Part shown: piece after piece, positions 1-8,749 of the stretch
Layout of the letters: every line of letters begins with the position of its first letter
How positions within the stretch are numbered: the first letter of the stretch is position 1
From: Stigmatella ashevillena
GTDB taxonomy: Bacteria; Myxococcota; Myxococcia; Myxococcales; Myxococcaceae
Direction of reading: 5' to 3'
DNA length: 64,000 nt
NCBI RefSeq assembly: GCF_028368975.1
Contig: NZ_JAQNDM010000002.1
Coordinates: 8,426,425-8,490,424 of the forward strand
Notes under the pieces: generated by a model
Databases searched by the model: none
Told to the model about the DNA's origin: nothing
What the model saw: only the letters and a program-made list of their open reading frames with translations
Program-made: the position numbers and the translations under genes

Positions 1-693
1 CACATGGTGGGGGCCGCGGGTGGCCCCCCGGCGGTTCCCCTGGCCTTCGGAGATGAAGGCAGCCAAGGGGATGTGCTCGCCCGGGATGGCACCTTCACGG
101 CGCGCTTCCAGCCGTCGAAGCAAGGCTTTGCGATGTTCTCTGGCACGCTGCGCGTCGAGTTCCAAGTCCGGTCGAGAGGCCAGGAGGGGCGTGCGTTCTT
201 CGACATCCTCTATACGCCCATTCCGCCCGCCCAGTTGACGGGCAAGGTGCGCGAGGTGGTGGAGCAAGGGTCTCTTCAGCTCTATCTGGGCATTCACGTG
301 CGCAAGGCGGGCCGCTACGTGCTGACGGGGCGTGTGGATGATGAGGGGGGCGTGCCCTTTGGGCATGTGTCCTTCAATGAAGAGCTGGCCGCGGGGACGC
401 ACGAGGTGAAGTTCACGCTGTTCGGCAAGCTGCTCATCGACGAGGCGCCCAGCTTTCCCTTGAGGCTGCGCGATGTGGATGGGTTCCTCTTGAAGGAAGA
501 GGGAGATCCCGATCGCGAGTTGATGGCGGCCCTGCGAGGGCCTGTCCACGCCACGCGAGAGTACCCGCCCACGGTCTTCTCTCCGGATGAGTGGCAATCG
601 GAGGAGCGCACCCGCTACCTCGACGAGTTCACCCGGGATGTGAACGAGGCCCAGGAGCAACTCGGCTCTGTCTCGGGGCCCGGCGCACCGTAG
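1..693 (+). CDS. Hypothetical protein, 5' end outside the window
   Basis: The frame is open from the first base and ends at TAG 691-693, so the gene is probably cut by the window edge. The ATG at 4 has no visible ribosome binding site. About 230 residues are visible. The sequence alternates short hydrophobic and polar stretches, as expected of a beta-sandwich, and ends in an acidic, glutamine-rich tail. I see no catalytic motif and no membrane segment. It converges on the next gene with only 10 bases between the two stop codons. The sequence supports a real gene by its codon bias; the function is unknown. A secreted or periplasmic beta-domain protein is only a guess. Confidence 0.6.
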   Translation, partial: HMVGAAGGPPAVPLAFGDEGSQGDVLARDGTFTARFQPSKQGFAMFSGTLRVEFQVRSRGQEGRAFFDILYTPIPPAQLTGKVREVVEQGSLQLYLGIHVRKAGRYVLTGRVDDEGGVPFGHVSFNEELAAGTHEVKFTLFGKLLIDEAPSFPLRLRDVDGFLLKEEGDPDRELMAALRGPVHATREYPPTVFSPDEWQSEERTRYLDEFTRDVNEAQEQLGSVSGPGAP

Positions 694-703
694 GCGCGCG
701 GGG

Positions 704-2341
704 TCAGCCTTCTGCGCCGTCCGGCGTGTCCTCGGCAGAGGGTGCGAAGGTGGAGGGGGTGGGGGCCATGCCCCCGAGCAGGGCGGCGGTGAGGGCAGGC
801 TCCCCAGGGGCCAGGCCTCCCGCGAACAGGCCCGCTCCGCGCCCTTGAGACTCGGCCAGGGCCTCGGCGGGCGTCACGTTCGCCGAGGAGATGGCCTCGA
901 TGAGCTCGTCATTGCCCAGTACCGCCACGGCCCGGGCCGCGCTCGCGGCGTAGAGCGTGCTCAGCGTTTCGGCCGGAGTCTCCGCGGGGAGGCTGTAGCC
1001 AAGGAATATCTGGCTTTGAGCGTGGAGGGCGGGGACCACCGTCTCCCAGGCAAAGGCACCCACCGTGCCTCCCACGAGCAGGATGCGCAGCACCTCCGCG
1101 CGCAGCGAAGCGTCCGCGCCCAGGAACTCCTCCATGCGCTCGGGGTCCGTGAGGAGGTGCGTCCAGGCGGCGCCGAGCCCCTCCACCTCTCCTTGAAAGA
1201 GCAGGGGGGCCAGGGGGCCCAGCAGGCTGGCGGTATCATCCCCGAGCTGCGCGAGCTGGGAGGCGTAGAGCTGGGTGAGCGCCGCCGCCACCTCGCCCAG
1301 GGCGTGCGGTGCCAGTCCCAGCCCGGGAATGCCAAGCACCTCGCCGCTCAGCGCGCCCAGCGGGAGCCGCTCTCCGGTGCGCAGCCCTTCCACGGTCTGG
1401 CAGGCGCTCTGGGTAATCATGCGCGCCACCGCCGAGCCCACCGGCCCGCCCAGCGCCATGCCCAGGTGGCCCATGGCGGTGGCCAGGAACCCGAGCGCCA
1501 CGCTGTCGCTCACCCCGGAGGGCTGGGATTGCCGGGCCAGGGCTTCCTCGGTGAACGCGGGCAGGTTCTGGAAGAAGCACTGGTGCTGCAAGGCCGCCAG
1601 CACCAGGAACTGGGCCACCTGCTGGGGCGCGCTCTCGGCGAGACATGGCTCTTCCAACTCGCGCAGCCCCTCCGCGGCGGCGCTCGCGAGCGCCCGCCGG
1701 TGCTCTTTCACGGGGCTGTCTTCCTGGGCCGTCTGGAGGATCTCGTCCGCCAAGGCGTGCACGAGCTGCGCGGCTTGATCCGGGCGCAGCACGTGGGGAA
1801 TCAGAACCGCGAGCGCCTGGGCATCCACGGGCCGAGACAGCGAGGCCAGTTCGGGGAAGCGGGGCACCAAGGCCTCGGGAAACCGCGCAATGGGAGCGAC
1901 TTGCCCGGGCTCGAAGGCTTGCAGTGAGAGCTGGGCCTCGTGGGCGGCCATGCTGGTGAGGTTGCCCCTATATAAGGAGAGCAGCTCCAGCAGGAACGTG
2001 GGCCGCACCAGGAAGAAGGAGGCGTTGGCCAGACGCTGCGCGGGTGACAACCGGGGGTCACCGAAGAGCTGCTGGCCCATGGGGTCCGAGAACAGGGCCT
2101 CCCACTGGGCCTCATCCTGCTGGCTTGCCTCGGGGTCGTTGGGGTGGCGCGCGCGGGCCAGATTGACCGCGAGCCCTCTCTGGAACTCGCGCTCTTGAAA
2201 GGACGGGGCGTCCGCCTGGAGGAGCGCCTGCGTGAGCAGGGCCTCGGTGGTGGGCTGCCGTGGCAGCTCCGCGGCTGCAAGCAGCAGTCGGCCCAGGATC
2301 GCTGCGCCACGGGGAGGGCTTGTGTCCGGGGGCGTCTGCAT
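704..2341 (-). CDS. Unknown 545-residue alpha-helical protein
   Basis: The protein is rich in Ala, Leu, Gln and Glu and reads as almost entirely helical. It has two glycine-rich hydrophobic stretches, near residues 280-310 and 425-445, that could insert into or lie against a membrane. No signal peptide is visible: the N-terminus is MQTPPDTSPPRGAA. Its ATG shares one base with the stop of the upstream gene (TGATG at 2339-2343), so the two are translationally coupled and probably act together. The C-terminal 40 residues are low-complexity (Ala, Pro, Gly). I do not recognise a family. The effector-like composition of both partners suggests an exported pair, but this is inference. Confidence 0.7.
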   Translation of the reverse strand: MQTPPDTSPPRGAAILGRLLLAAAELPRQPTTEALLTQALLQADAPSFQEREFQRGLAVNLARARHPNDPEASQQDEAQWEALFSDPMGQQLFGDPRLSPAQRLANASFFLVRPTFLLELLSLYRGNLTSMAAHEAQLSLQAFEPGQVAPIARFPEALVPRFPELASLSRPVDAQALAVLIPHVLRPDQAAQLVHALADEILQTAQEDSPVKEHRRALASAAAEGLRELEEPCLAESAPQQVAQFLVLAALQHQCFFQNLPAFTEEALARQSQPSGVSDSVALGFLATAMGHLGMALGGPVGSAVARMITQSACQTVEGLRTGERLPLGALSGEVLGIPGLGLAPHALGEVAAALTQLYASQLAQLGDDTASLLGPLAPLLFQGEVEGLGAAWTHLLTDPERMEEFLGADASLRAEVLRILLVGGTVGAFAWETVVPALHAQSQIFLGYSLPAETPAETLSTLYAASAARAVAVLGNDELIEAISSANVTPAEALAESQGRGAGLFAGGLAPGEPALTAALLGGMAPTPSTFAPSAEDTPDGAEG

Positions 2342-3516
2342 CAGGCCTGCATGACGGAGCGGACGAAGTCCGCGAGGCGCGGCTCACCGATCTGCTGGAG
2401 CAGGGCCTGGGTGGCCTCGGGGTGGGCCGAGGCGGTCAGAGCGGCAGCGCGCTGGAAGGGGGGCGCCTCGCCTGGGCCGGGGGTCTGGCCTTGCTCATAG
2501 AGCGCCATGGCCAGTTGCGTCTGTTGCCCTGCGGTCCCTCGGGAAGACACTTGGCGGGCCGCCTCCATCGGGTCCTTGCCCTCGGCCAGCGCTCCGGTGG
2601 GGCTGAGCAGGCCCGCGAACTCCTCGGCGGAGAGCGGGAGCACCTCATCGGTCGAGGCCAGGGGGGCGTCCGCGGCCTGCCGTGCGCCGGGCAGGTCATC
2701 CAGGGAAGGCATGAAGGCATCCGCGGTCGCTTCGTCCGCCGAGGGCTCCGTGTGGGTGGGCACATCGTCGAACGAGGGCATGAACCCATCCCCCGTCGTG
2801 GCAGCGGAATCCGAGGGGTTGAAGGTGCTGGCGAGCTCGGAGAGGATCTCGTCGCGAGCGGTCCCCTCGGGCATGTCGAGCACGAGGTCGGCATCGCTGC
2901 GCGACAAGGAGAGGGCGCGGGTCAGCCCTGGGTTCGCTTGCTCCCAGGCTGCGGCATCCGGGAACGGGGTCTCCGGCGCCGAGGGGTCGGTGACGCGGCC
3001 ATCGGCGTGCTGCACCACCGAGCGGCCTGGCGCATCCCCTTCGGAGGTGTACAGCAGCACGGAGTCTTCCTCGCCCGCCAGTTGGGCGGACTTTTCGAGG
3101 TCGGCCGGGGCCGTCAGCCCGGGAGCCGACGCATTCCCCCGTGAGGGCTCCAGCGAAGCCTGCGCGGCCGACGAGCGAGAACCCGGCATGCCCCAGGAGT
3201 GGCTTCCGGGAGGAGGCGGAATGTTCGTCCCGAGCAGGTGCTGGTAGCGGGGCAGGGCCGCCTGGAAGTCGCTCAAGCCCGCGTACCCTCGCAACATGTC
3301 CGCGTTCCGGGGCTGGCCCGCGAGGCCCGGCGCATGTGCGGACAGGGGCGAGCGCTCCACCTCCTGGGCGGACTGGAAGTCACTCTGGCCCGAGAAGCCC
3401 CGCTGCACGGGGGCCACGGGCGCGGGCGGTGCCTGCCGGATGGGGGCGAGCGCCTCATAGCGGGTCGCCCACGCCGTGGAAGAGATACCGGAGAGAATTC
3501 TGCGGATGGAGCTCAT
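2341..3516 (-). CDS. Unknown low-complexity protein with SDFQ and FMPS-DD repeats
   Basis: The start at 3516 (MSSIRRILSG) is chosen because a GAGGTG element lies six bases upstream; an alternative start at 3534 has none. The 391-residue protein has no signal peptide and a long, probably disordered Pro/Ala/Ser region. Two degenerate repeats can be seen: GFSGQSDFQ and GYAGLSDFQ near the N-terminus, and FMPSFDDVP and FMPSLDDLP in the middle. The C-terminal 60 residues look helical. The stop overlaps the start of the next gene. The N-terminus resembles in style those of the genes at 25,922, 33,859 and 38,758. That may point to signal-peptide-independent export, but I can assign no function. Confidence 0.65.
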   Translation of the reverse strand: MSSIRRILSGISSTAWATRYEALAPIRQAPPAPVAPVQRGFSGQSDFQSAQEVERSPLSAHAPGLAGQPRNADMLRGYAGLSDFQAALPRYQHLLGTNIPPPPGSHSWGMPGSRSSAAQASLEPSRGNASAPGLTAPADLEKSAQLAGEEDSVLLYTSEGDAPGRSVVQHADGRVTDPSAPETPFPDAAAWEQANPGLTRALSLSRSDADLVLDMPEGTARDEILSELASTFNPSDSAATTGDGFMPSFDDVPTHTEPSADEATADAFMPSLDDLPGARQAADAPLASTDEVLPLSAEEFAGLLSPTGALAEGKDPMEAARQVSSRGTAGQQTQLAMALYEQGQTPGPGEAPPFQRAAALTASAHPEATQALLQQIGEPRLADFVRSVMQA

Positions 3517-3792
3517 CAGGGCACCTCGCGGCACGGAGGACGGGCAGCATCCTCATTGTCGCTCGGACCCGGTGGAAGTTGCTACCCCGGAGGACTGCTC
3601 GAACCCTCCTTCGCTGCCAGCCCGGGGCCGTGAGGGGGCCGTGCCTGTGGGATGGACGCTTGCCCCTCGCCCTGGCCTCCAGCCCGTGGGGTTGACGGCA
3701 AGCACTGTGCTGGAGGTGAGGGGGGCCTACTGTGCCTTGCGCTTGGGCTATCCCCCCTGTAGCTCCTCATGGCGTCAACCAGGGAGAGACCC

Positions 3793-3945
3793 GTGGAGAT
3801 GATGATCGGCGTGGTGGTGATGGTGCTCCTGGTCGTGGTGCTGGGGCCCGGCCTGTGGAGCTCGAGCTTGAGCCTGCGCAAGGAAGCGGACGCGCGGCGC
3901 AAGCGCGAGGATGAGAGCACCAAGCAGGGCGAGGAGAAGCCGTGA
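3793..3945 (+). CDS. Small single-pass membrane protein
   Basis: This is a 50-codon frame. A purine-rich AGGGAGA at 3781-3787 lies five bases before GTG 3793, which makes that the better start; an in-frame ATG at 3799 would give 48 residues. Residues 3-20 are a strongly hydrophobic Val/Leu/Met segment. A highly charged cytoplasmic-type tail rich in Lys, Arg, Glu and Asp follows. It is followed directly by a perfect 13-bp hairpin, as expected of a real transcription unit. There is no family assignment; it could be a small membrane regulator or an accessory subunit. Confidence 0.5.
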   Translation: MEMMIGVVVMVLLVVVLGPGLWSSSLSLRKEADARRKREDESTKQGEEKP

Positions 3946-3949
3946 ATGA

Positions 3950-3983
3950 ACCGGGTGAAGCCCCTTGCGAGGCTTCACCCGGT
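3950..3983. terminator. Perfect 13-bp hairpin, probable bidirectional terminator
   Basis: Arms ACCGGGTGAAGCC (3950-3962) and GGCTTCACCCGGT (3971-3983) are exact inverted repeats around an 8-base loop. The hairpin sits between the stop of the small membrane protein gene and the end of the convergent hydrolase gene. No long T-run follows, which is common in very GC-rich genomes. Confidence 0.7.
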
Positions 3984-4027
3984 CCGAGGAGCAGTCCCAA
4001 GAGCTCCGCTTGCAAGGTGGGCCGTGG

Positions 4028-5728
4028 CTACCAGCTCACCGAATCGATGTAGACGGTTCCCGACCAGGCGCCGTTGGTGAAGATCTCGAGCCCCAGCTCG
4101 GCGAAAGGCGATACCGCATTGGCGGGCACCTGGAGGGTGAGGGTGTTCCAACTGCCCGCCGTCATGGGCCCGGTGCTCACCCACGCGCCGGTGTACTTCC
4201 ACTTGCCCCCCGGGCCCTGAATGACGAAGGGCTGCAACCCGCTGACGCGGCTGTTGGGGGGAAACCAGACCCGGAACGAGAGCGTCTTGCCCGCGGGCAC
4301 GGAGACATTGCTCACGGACACCTTGACGAGCCCTCCTGTGCCCGTGGACACCAGTTGCGCCGCCAGCGCGTGCGTGCCCGCCCAGGCCTGCTCGGTGGAG
4401 GACGACACGCCCTTGAGCATCTCGCCCCACATGACCCAGTTCTGGAGGCCATCCTCGAAGTGGAACGGCGCCGTATCCGTGGGCGGCGGCCCGGTCTCGG
4501 GATCATCGCTCGGCAGGGGCAGTCCACCTGCCCGCAGGAAGGCGCCGGCCCGGCTCTTCATGAAGAGCTGCCCATCCGGGTAGAAGTCGTTCGTGTAGGA
4601 ACTCTGTCGGCCTTCTCCCCGGCCGAAGAGCAGGGCGATGACGCCGCTGCTGGCGAACTTCTCCAGGTGGGCGGTGTCACCGGAGCCGAAGAAATACTCG
4701 GCCCGGTTGTCCTGGTAGCCCGCGCGCGGCGCGTCGCCGGTGTTGTCCACGTTGAGATGGTTCGAGTTGCCGAGGGGGATCTGCCACAGCACCCAGCGCT
4801 TCTGGGACGCCACGTTCCACAGGCGCAGCCACTCCGCGTAGCGGTTGAAGCTCTTCGAGGTGATGGGCGCCGTGTCGCTGGGATCCCACCACCGGTCCTG
4901 GGCGGAGGTGCGCTCGTAGAACGCCGCGTCGCGATCCAGCGGATCCGCCACCAGCACATCCCACGTCGCTCCCGTGGCATTGGGTGCCAGGCCCAGGGGC
5001 TTGAGGAACGTGTGGACCTTGGCCACCTCGGGCTCCAGCGGCTCCGTCAGGGAGAAGTGCGCGATGTCCTTGCCGCTCGCCCAGGCCGAGATGTGGAGGC
5101 CCAAGAGGGCGTTGCTGGCCCCCACCGCCTTGCGCAGTTGGAGGAAGGCGAGTCCCCATCCGGCCACCGTGTCGGGCAGCCCCGCCAGCTCGGGCAGGCC
5201 CGTGGCCGCCACCGCCGCGTAGGCATTGGGATTGTCCTGGGATTGATGCTCCATCAAGGCGAAGCCATCCGCCTCCATCAGGATGAGCACGGGCTTGCCG
5301 AAGTCCTTGGCCCGCTGCATGAGGAGCTTGAAGTCCTCGAAGTAGCTCTTCATGGTCGCGGTGTTCTGCGCCTTGACCAGGAACTGGGCCTCTCCGCCGC
5401 CGGGCTCACCGTTCAACTGGTAGTACTGGATGGCGGGCAGATAGCCCTGGAGATCGCACTCCTTCATGTATTGAAGGCCCCAGGAGCCGTCGTGTTGCCC
5501 GTAGCCGAAGTTGTTGGCCCAGCCTTTGACGAAGTAGCGGTAGCGCACGTTCCAGGGCACGCCGCTGTCCTTCATCCACGTCTTCCCCGTCTCCTCGAAG
5601 AGCCCCACCATCAGCTTCGCGGGGAGCCCCGGGGGAATGCTCCCTGCCGCGGGTTCCACCGCGGCCCATCCTGGCTGCCAGGCCAGTCCAACCCCCACCA
5701 TCGCCGCCCACACCCATGCTCGTCTCAT
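4028..5728 (-). CDS. Secreted glycoside hydrolase-like protein with C-terminal carbohydrate-binding domain
   Basis: The 566-residue protein starts with a Sec signal peptide (RR, a hydrophobic core, then GWAAVEPAA). The central 50-400 region is rich in aromatic residues, with segments such as LILMEADG and LWQIPLGN that fit a beta/alpha-barrel hydrolase. After a Pro/Thr linker near residue 415, the last 150 residues (from FHFEDGLQNW) read as a beta-sandwich carbohydrate-binding module, in the style of CBM families that begin with an FEdG-W strand. The protein is probably exported to attack an external polysaccharide, as in the predatory or saprophytic lifestyle of myxobacteria. The exact family and substrate cannot be read by eye. 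It stands alone, with a 3' terminator hairpin. Confidence 0.65.
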   Translation of the reverse strand: MRRAWVWAAMVGVGLAWQPGWAAVEPAAGSIPPGLPAKLMVGLFEETGKTWMKDSGVPWNVRYRYFVKGWANNFGYGQHDGSWGLQYMKECDLQGYLPAIQYYQLNGEPGGGEAQFLVKAQNTATMKSYFEDFKLLMQRAKDFGKPVLILMEADGFALMEHQSQDNPNAYAAVAATGLPELAGLPDTVAGWGLAFLQLRKAVGASNALLGLHISAWASGKDIAHFSLTEPLEPEVAKVHTFLKPLGLAPNATGATWDVLVADPLDRDAAFYERTSAQDRWWDPSDTAPITSKSFNRYAEWLRLWNVASQKRWVLWQIPLGNSNHLNVDNTGDAPRAGYQDNRAEYFFGSGDTAHLEKFASSGVIALLFGRGEGRQSSYTNDFYPDGQLFMKSRAGAFLRAGGLPLPSDDPETGPPPTDTAPFHFEDGLQNWVMWGEMLKGVSSSTEQAWAGTHALAAQLVSTGTGGLVKVSVSNVSVPAGKTLSFRVWFPPNSRVSGLQPFVIQGPGGKWKYTGAWVSTGPMTAGSWNTLTLQVPANAVSPFAELGLEIFTNGAWSGTVYIDSVSW

Positions 5729-5884
5729 GACGTCGAAGGTAGGAACGGCTCATCCGGTTTCATTCCCTGGACTTTGGGCCTGCCTTGAGTGCGGCGGGGC
5801 GGACGGCTCTGACTTCAGGGTGGCTTCTCACCCCGGTTCCGACTCCAGGCAGGGGCAGGCAGGGCAAGCCCAGCCCTGGGTCCA

Positions 5885-6382
5885 CTAGCGCGGCATCTTC
5901 ACCCGTCGGCGGCGCACGGTGTCGGCTCCTCCCAGCGAGGTGAGCACGCTGGCCAGCAGTTGCTTCGCTTGCTTCACCGCGCGCGGGCCGTGCTCTTGCG
6001 TGAAGCGCTGCTCGAGTCCCGCGCGCACGGCCCGGCCGTGCTCGACGGCGGCCAGTCCTCGCGCCGAGAGGCGGATTCGGCGCACGCGCGCGTCGCCGGA
6101 GGCGACCTCCTCGACGAAGCCCTGCTTTTCCAGCTCGGCGATGGTCTTCGACGTGGCCTGCTGGGTCACCTCCATCAGCGCCGCGAGCTCGCCGATGGAC
6201 CGGGCGTCCTCCAGCAGGTGCTGAAAGACGAAACCGTGCGCATGGCGCAGCCCCTGGAAGCCCGCGGCGTGCATCTGCTCGAGCACCAGCTCGTTCACGC
6301 GCATTCCCACGAAGAGGGCCAGATGGCCCAGGTCCAGTGCATCCAGGGAAACGGAGGAGGGGTCAGGGGCTCGCCGTGGCAT
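5885..6382 (-). CDS. MarR-family transcriptional regulator
   Basis: The start at 6382 (MPRRAPDPSS) is preferred over an in-frame ATG at 6436. The shorter form leaves the palindromic operator region in non-coding DNA. The 165-residue protein shows the MarR winged-helix pattern: IGELAALMEVTQQATSK is the recognition region, followed by a wing with the hallmark charged segment SGDARVRRIRLSARG. It is divergent from a SnoaL-like gene with nested inverted repeats between them. This arrangement is typical of a MarR protein repressing itself and its neighbour. The ligand is unknown. Confidence 0.88.
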   Translation of the reverse strand: MPRRAPDPSSVSLDALDLGHLALFVGMRVNELVLEQMHAAGFQGLRHAHGFVFQHLLEDARSIGELAALMEVTQQATSKTIAELEKQGFVEEVASGDARVRRIRLSARGLAAVEHGRAVRAGLEQRFTQEHGPRAVKQAKQLLASVLTSLGGADTVRRRRVKMPR

Positions 6383-6400
6383 CCGCTGGGTCTTGCATCC

Positions 6401-6430
6401 ACAACCCAGGTTGTGCAACTGTGGTTGCAC
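6401..6430. promoter_or_regulatory. Nested inverted repeats, probable MarR operator
   Basis: Two overlapping inverted repeats fill the short divergent intergenic region. One is ACAACC/GGTTGT (6401-6406 and 6409-6414). The other is GTGCAAC/GTTGCAC (6413-6419 and 6424-6430, 4-base spacer). Both share a GTTG/CAAC core. Their position between the MarR start at 6382 and the divergent start at 6459 fits dimer binding that would block both promoters. Confidence 0.65.
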
Positions 6431-6458
6431 ATTCAAGTTGCGTATTCAGGAGGACGCC

Positions 6459-6857
6459 ATGTCCATGACCAATCTCGAGGTGGTTCAGAGCTATCTCCAG
6501 GCCCTGGAGCAGGGAGCGACGGGGGAGGCCCTCGCCCGGTTCTTTCACCCTGAGGTCTCTCAACGGGAGTTTCCCAACCGGCTCACCCCGTCCGGGGCAA
6601 CGCGAGACATGCAGGCGCTGCTCGATGCCGCGAAACGAGGTCAAAAGGTGATGACCTCACAGCGCTACAAGGTCCTTCAGGCGGTGGCGCAAGGAGATCA
6701 GGTGGCCCTGGAGGTCGACTGGAGCGGCACGCTCGCCGTCCCCTTGGGCTCGTTGCCTGCGGGAGGAACGATGCGCGCCTGGATCGGCATGTTCGTGACC
6801 GTTCGTGACGGACGCATCCTCTCTCAGCGCAACTACGACTGCTTCGAACCGTTCTGA
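6459..6857 (+). CDS. SnoaL-like / nuclear transport factor 2-fold protein
   Basis: The start is fixed by a perfect AGGAGG (6448-6453) five bases before ATG. The 132-residue protein has the length and layout of the SnoaL-like polyketide cyclase/NTF2 superfamily: an N-terminal helix (VVQSYLQALEQG), the FFHPEVSQREFPN segment, and a C-terminal strand pattern ending in VRDGRILSQRNYDCFEPF. Members bind or isomerise small hydrophobic molecules, but many have no known reaction. Its divergence from the MarR gene suggests control by that repressor. Confidence 0.8.
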   Translation: MSMTNLEVVQSYLQALEQGATGEALARFFHPEVSQREFPNRLTPSGATRDMQALLDAAKRGQKVMTSQRYKVLQAVAQGDQVALEVDWSGTLAVPLGSLPAGGTMRAWIGMFVTVRDGRILSQRNYDCFEPF

Positions 6858-6925
6858 CCTCGGACGCTGTGCTCATCTTTCCCACCCCGCCCTACTTTGA
6901 TCAGGGCGCTTGGGTGGGGCTGCGA

Positions 6926-6954
6926 TTGACACGCTGTCGCATGACTTAGACGAT
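6926..6954 (+). promoter_or_regulatory. Candidate promoter of fibro-slime lipoprotein copy 1
   Basis: A perfect TTGACA (6926-6931) is followed after 17 bases by GACGAT (6949-6954), a weak -10 match. The ATG at 6961 lies only seven bases further on and has no Shine-Dalgarno sequence, so any transcript would be leaderless or nearly so. The same bases recur upstream of copy 2 (39,941-39,969), so the element is part of the duplicated unit. Confidence 0.4.
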
Positions 6955-6960
6955 GCCCTC

Positions 6961-8709
6961 ATGTCCGACGCACAATGTTCATCGAGCCTCTCGCGATTTG
7001 CAGCGCTCACAGTTCTTCTCGCCCTTGCCGCTTGTGGCGGCGGCAACCCGGACGATCCCAAGCCGGATGGAGGGGGCCCGGGAGACACTCCCGACGCTTC
7101 GACGGATGGGGGCCGCGATGGGGGGCCGGTCAACCCCACGGACTGTGGGAACGGCATCCTCCAGGCGGGAGAGACGTGCGACGACGGCAACGCGAAGGAT
7201 GGGGACGGGTGCTCGTCGGCCTGCTCGGCCGAGTCGGGGTGGATCTGCCGGACGCCGGGCCAGCCCTGTGTGCTGAACGTGTGCGGAGACGGAGTCCGAG
7301 GACCGAAGGAGAGCTGCGACGACTTCAACACCCGCTCGGGCGATGGATGCAGCGCCACGTGTGCGGTGGAGGCGGGATGGAACTGCCCCAGCGGCGGTGG
7401 CAACTGCCAGGCGGCCAAGTGCGGCGACAACATCGTGGCTGGAGATGAGGATTGCGAGGACGGGAACGCCACTGCGGGAGACGGGTGCAGCGCCACGTGC
7501 CGACTGGAGGACGGGTTCAAGTGCCCGACGCCAGGCCAGGCCTGCGCGCGCACCACGTGCGGGGACACGAAGGTGGAGGGGACGGAGCAGTGCGACGATG
7601 GGAACAACGACATGGGGGATGGGTGCTCGCCGTTGTGCAAGCGGGAGCCCGTGTGCAGCAATGGCAATTGCACGGCCATCTGCGGTGACAACCTCATCCT
7701 GCCAGGCAGCTCGGAGGAGTGTGATGACGGCAACGTGCGGGACAACGATGGGTGCTCGTCCACCTGCAAGCTGGAGCCTGGCTTCCAGTGCAAGCAGATC
7801 GAGAGCGAGCCCCCGTCCGAGGTGAAGATCCCGGTGGTCTATCGGGACTTCATCGGCAACGACCAGACTCATGCCCAGAAGCACATCGATTTCGAGAACG
7901 CGACGGGAAGTGGTGAGCTGGGACTTGTCAAAGATGTGCTGGGAGCGAATCAGAAGCCGGACTATGCGAAGGAGGGCCAGTCGAGCTCCAGCACGCACGG
8001 CAAGGCCGCCTTCGACCAGTGGTACACCGATTCGGCGAAGAGCAAGACCATCGTCGAGACACTCACCTTGGTGCAGGAGAAGGATGGCCAGGGCAAGCCG
8101 ACGGGCAACTACGTGTACTCCAACAGCAACTTCTTCCCGCTGGACAACAAGGGCTGGGTGGCGACGGGGGACGAGCCTCGGCGCACCGGTAACCACAACT
8201 TCAGCTTCACCAGCGAGAACCGGTACTGGTTCGAGTACAAAGGGACGGAGAAGCTCACGTTCACTGGCGACGATGACGTGTGGGTGTTCGTCAACAAGCG
8301 TCTCGCATTGGATCTCGGGGGAGTTCACTCGGAGCAGAGTGGAACGGTGGATCTCACGCCGACCTCTGCCGCCACGAAGTACAACCTGAGGAAGGGTGGC
8401 GTCTACGAGGCGGTGGTGTTCCAGGCGGAGCGCCACACCACGCAGTCCAACTACAAGCTCACCCTGGGCAACTTCACCACCCGGCGGACGGAGTGCACGA
8501 GCAGCTGCGGCGATAGCGTGGTGCAGCCGCCGGAGGAGTGTGACACGGGGACGAACCCGGGAGGCTACGGGCAGTGCGCCCCTGGGTGCATCTATGGACC
8601 GCGGTGTGGGGATGGAATCGTGCAGGAGGCGTTCGGGGAGAGCTGCGACGACGGGAACGACGACAACGACGACCTGTGCAGCAACACCTGCAAGCCGCGC
8701 ATCGGCTGA
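6961..8709 (+). CDS. Cysteine-rich fibro-slime lipoprotein, copy 1
   Basis: The 582-residue protein starts with a lipoprotein signal peptide ending in the lipobox LAAC followed by GGG. A Gly/Asp/Pro linker comes next. Then come about six cysteine-rich repeats of the myxobacterial DUF4215 type (pattern CGdG-gEeCDDGN-DGCSs-C), roughly residues 60-280. A fibro-slime-type domain covers roughly residues 285-505, including YRDFIGND, FTGDDDVWVFVNKRLALDLGG and a PA14-like beta core. Two more cysteine repeats close the protein. It is probably anchored on the cell surface and disulphide-bonded, with a role in adhesion or extracellular matrix. A near-identical paralogue lies at 39,976. ATG 6961 is chosen because it opens directly into the signal peptide. 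Confidence 0.88.
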   Translation: MSDAQCSSSLSRFAALTVLLALAACGGGNPDDPKPDGGGPGDTPDASTDGGRDGGPVNPTDCGNGILQAGETCDDGNAKDGDGCSSACSAESGWICRTPGQPCVLNVCGDGVRGPKESCDDFNTRSGDGCSATCAVEAGWNCPSGGGNCQAAKCGDNIVAGDEDCEDGNATAGDGCSATCRLEDGFKCPTPGQACARTTCGDTKVEGTEQCDDGNNDMGDGCSPLCKREPVCSNGNCTAICGDNLILPGSSEECDDGNVRDNDGCSSTCKLEPGFQCKQIESEPPSEVKIPVVYRDFIGNDQTHAQKHIDFENATGSGELGLVKDVLGANQKPDYAKEGQSSSSTHGKAAFDQWYTDSAKSKTIVETLTLVQEKDGQGKPTGNYVYSNSNFFPLDNKGWVATGDEPRRTGNHNFSFTSENRYWFEYKGTEKLTFTGDDDVWVFVNKRLALDLGGVHSEQSGTVDLTPTSAATKYNLRKGGVYEAVVFQAERHTTQSNYKLTLGNFTTRRTECTSSCGDSVVQPPEECDTGTNPGGYGQCAPGCIYGPRCGDGIVQEAFGESCDDGNDDNDDLCSNTCKPRIG

Positions 8710-8721
8710 TGGACGTTGAGG

Positions 8722-8749
8722 GGGGGGCCGCGCACGCGCGCGGCTCCCC
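8722..8749 (+). terminator. GC-rich terminator hairpin after fibro-slime copy 1
   Basis: A 12-bp stem with one G-T pair, built on GCCGCGC (8727-8733) and GCGCGGC (8738-8744) around a 4-base loop, lies 13 bases after the stop codon. The same hairpin, slightly expanded, follows copy 2. Confidence 0.65.

Noticed and set aside
3965-5788. Open frame of 607 codons opposite the glycoside hydrolase gene
   Set aside because: Low-complexity Arg/Gly/His-rich product mirroring the antisense of a GC-rich gene; the minus-strand gene has a signal peptide and recognisable domains.
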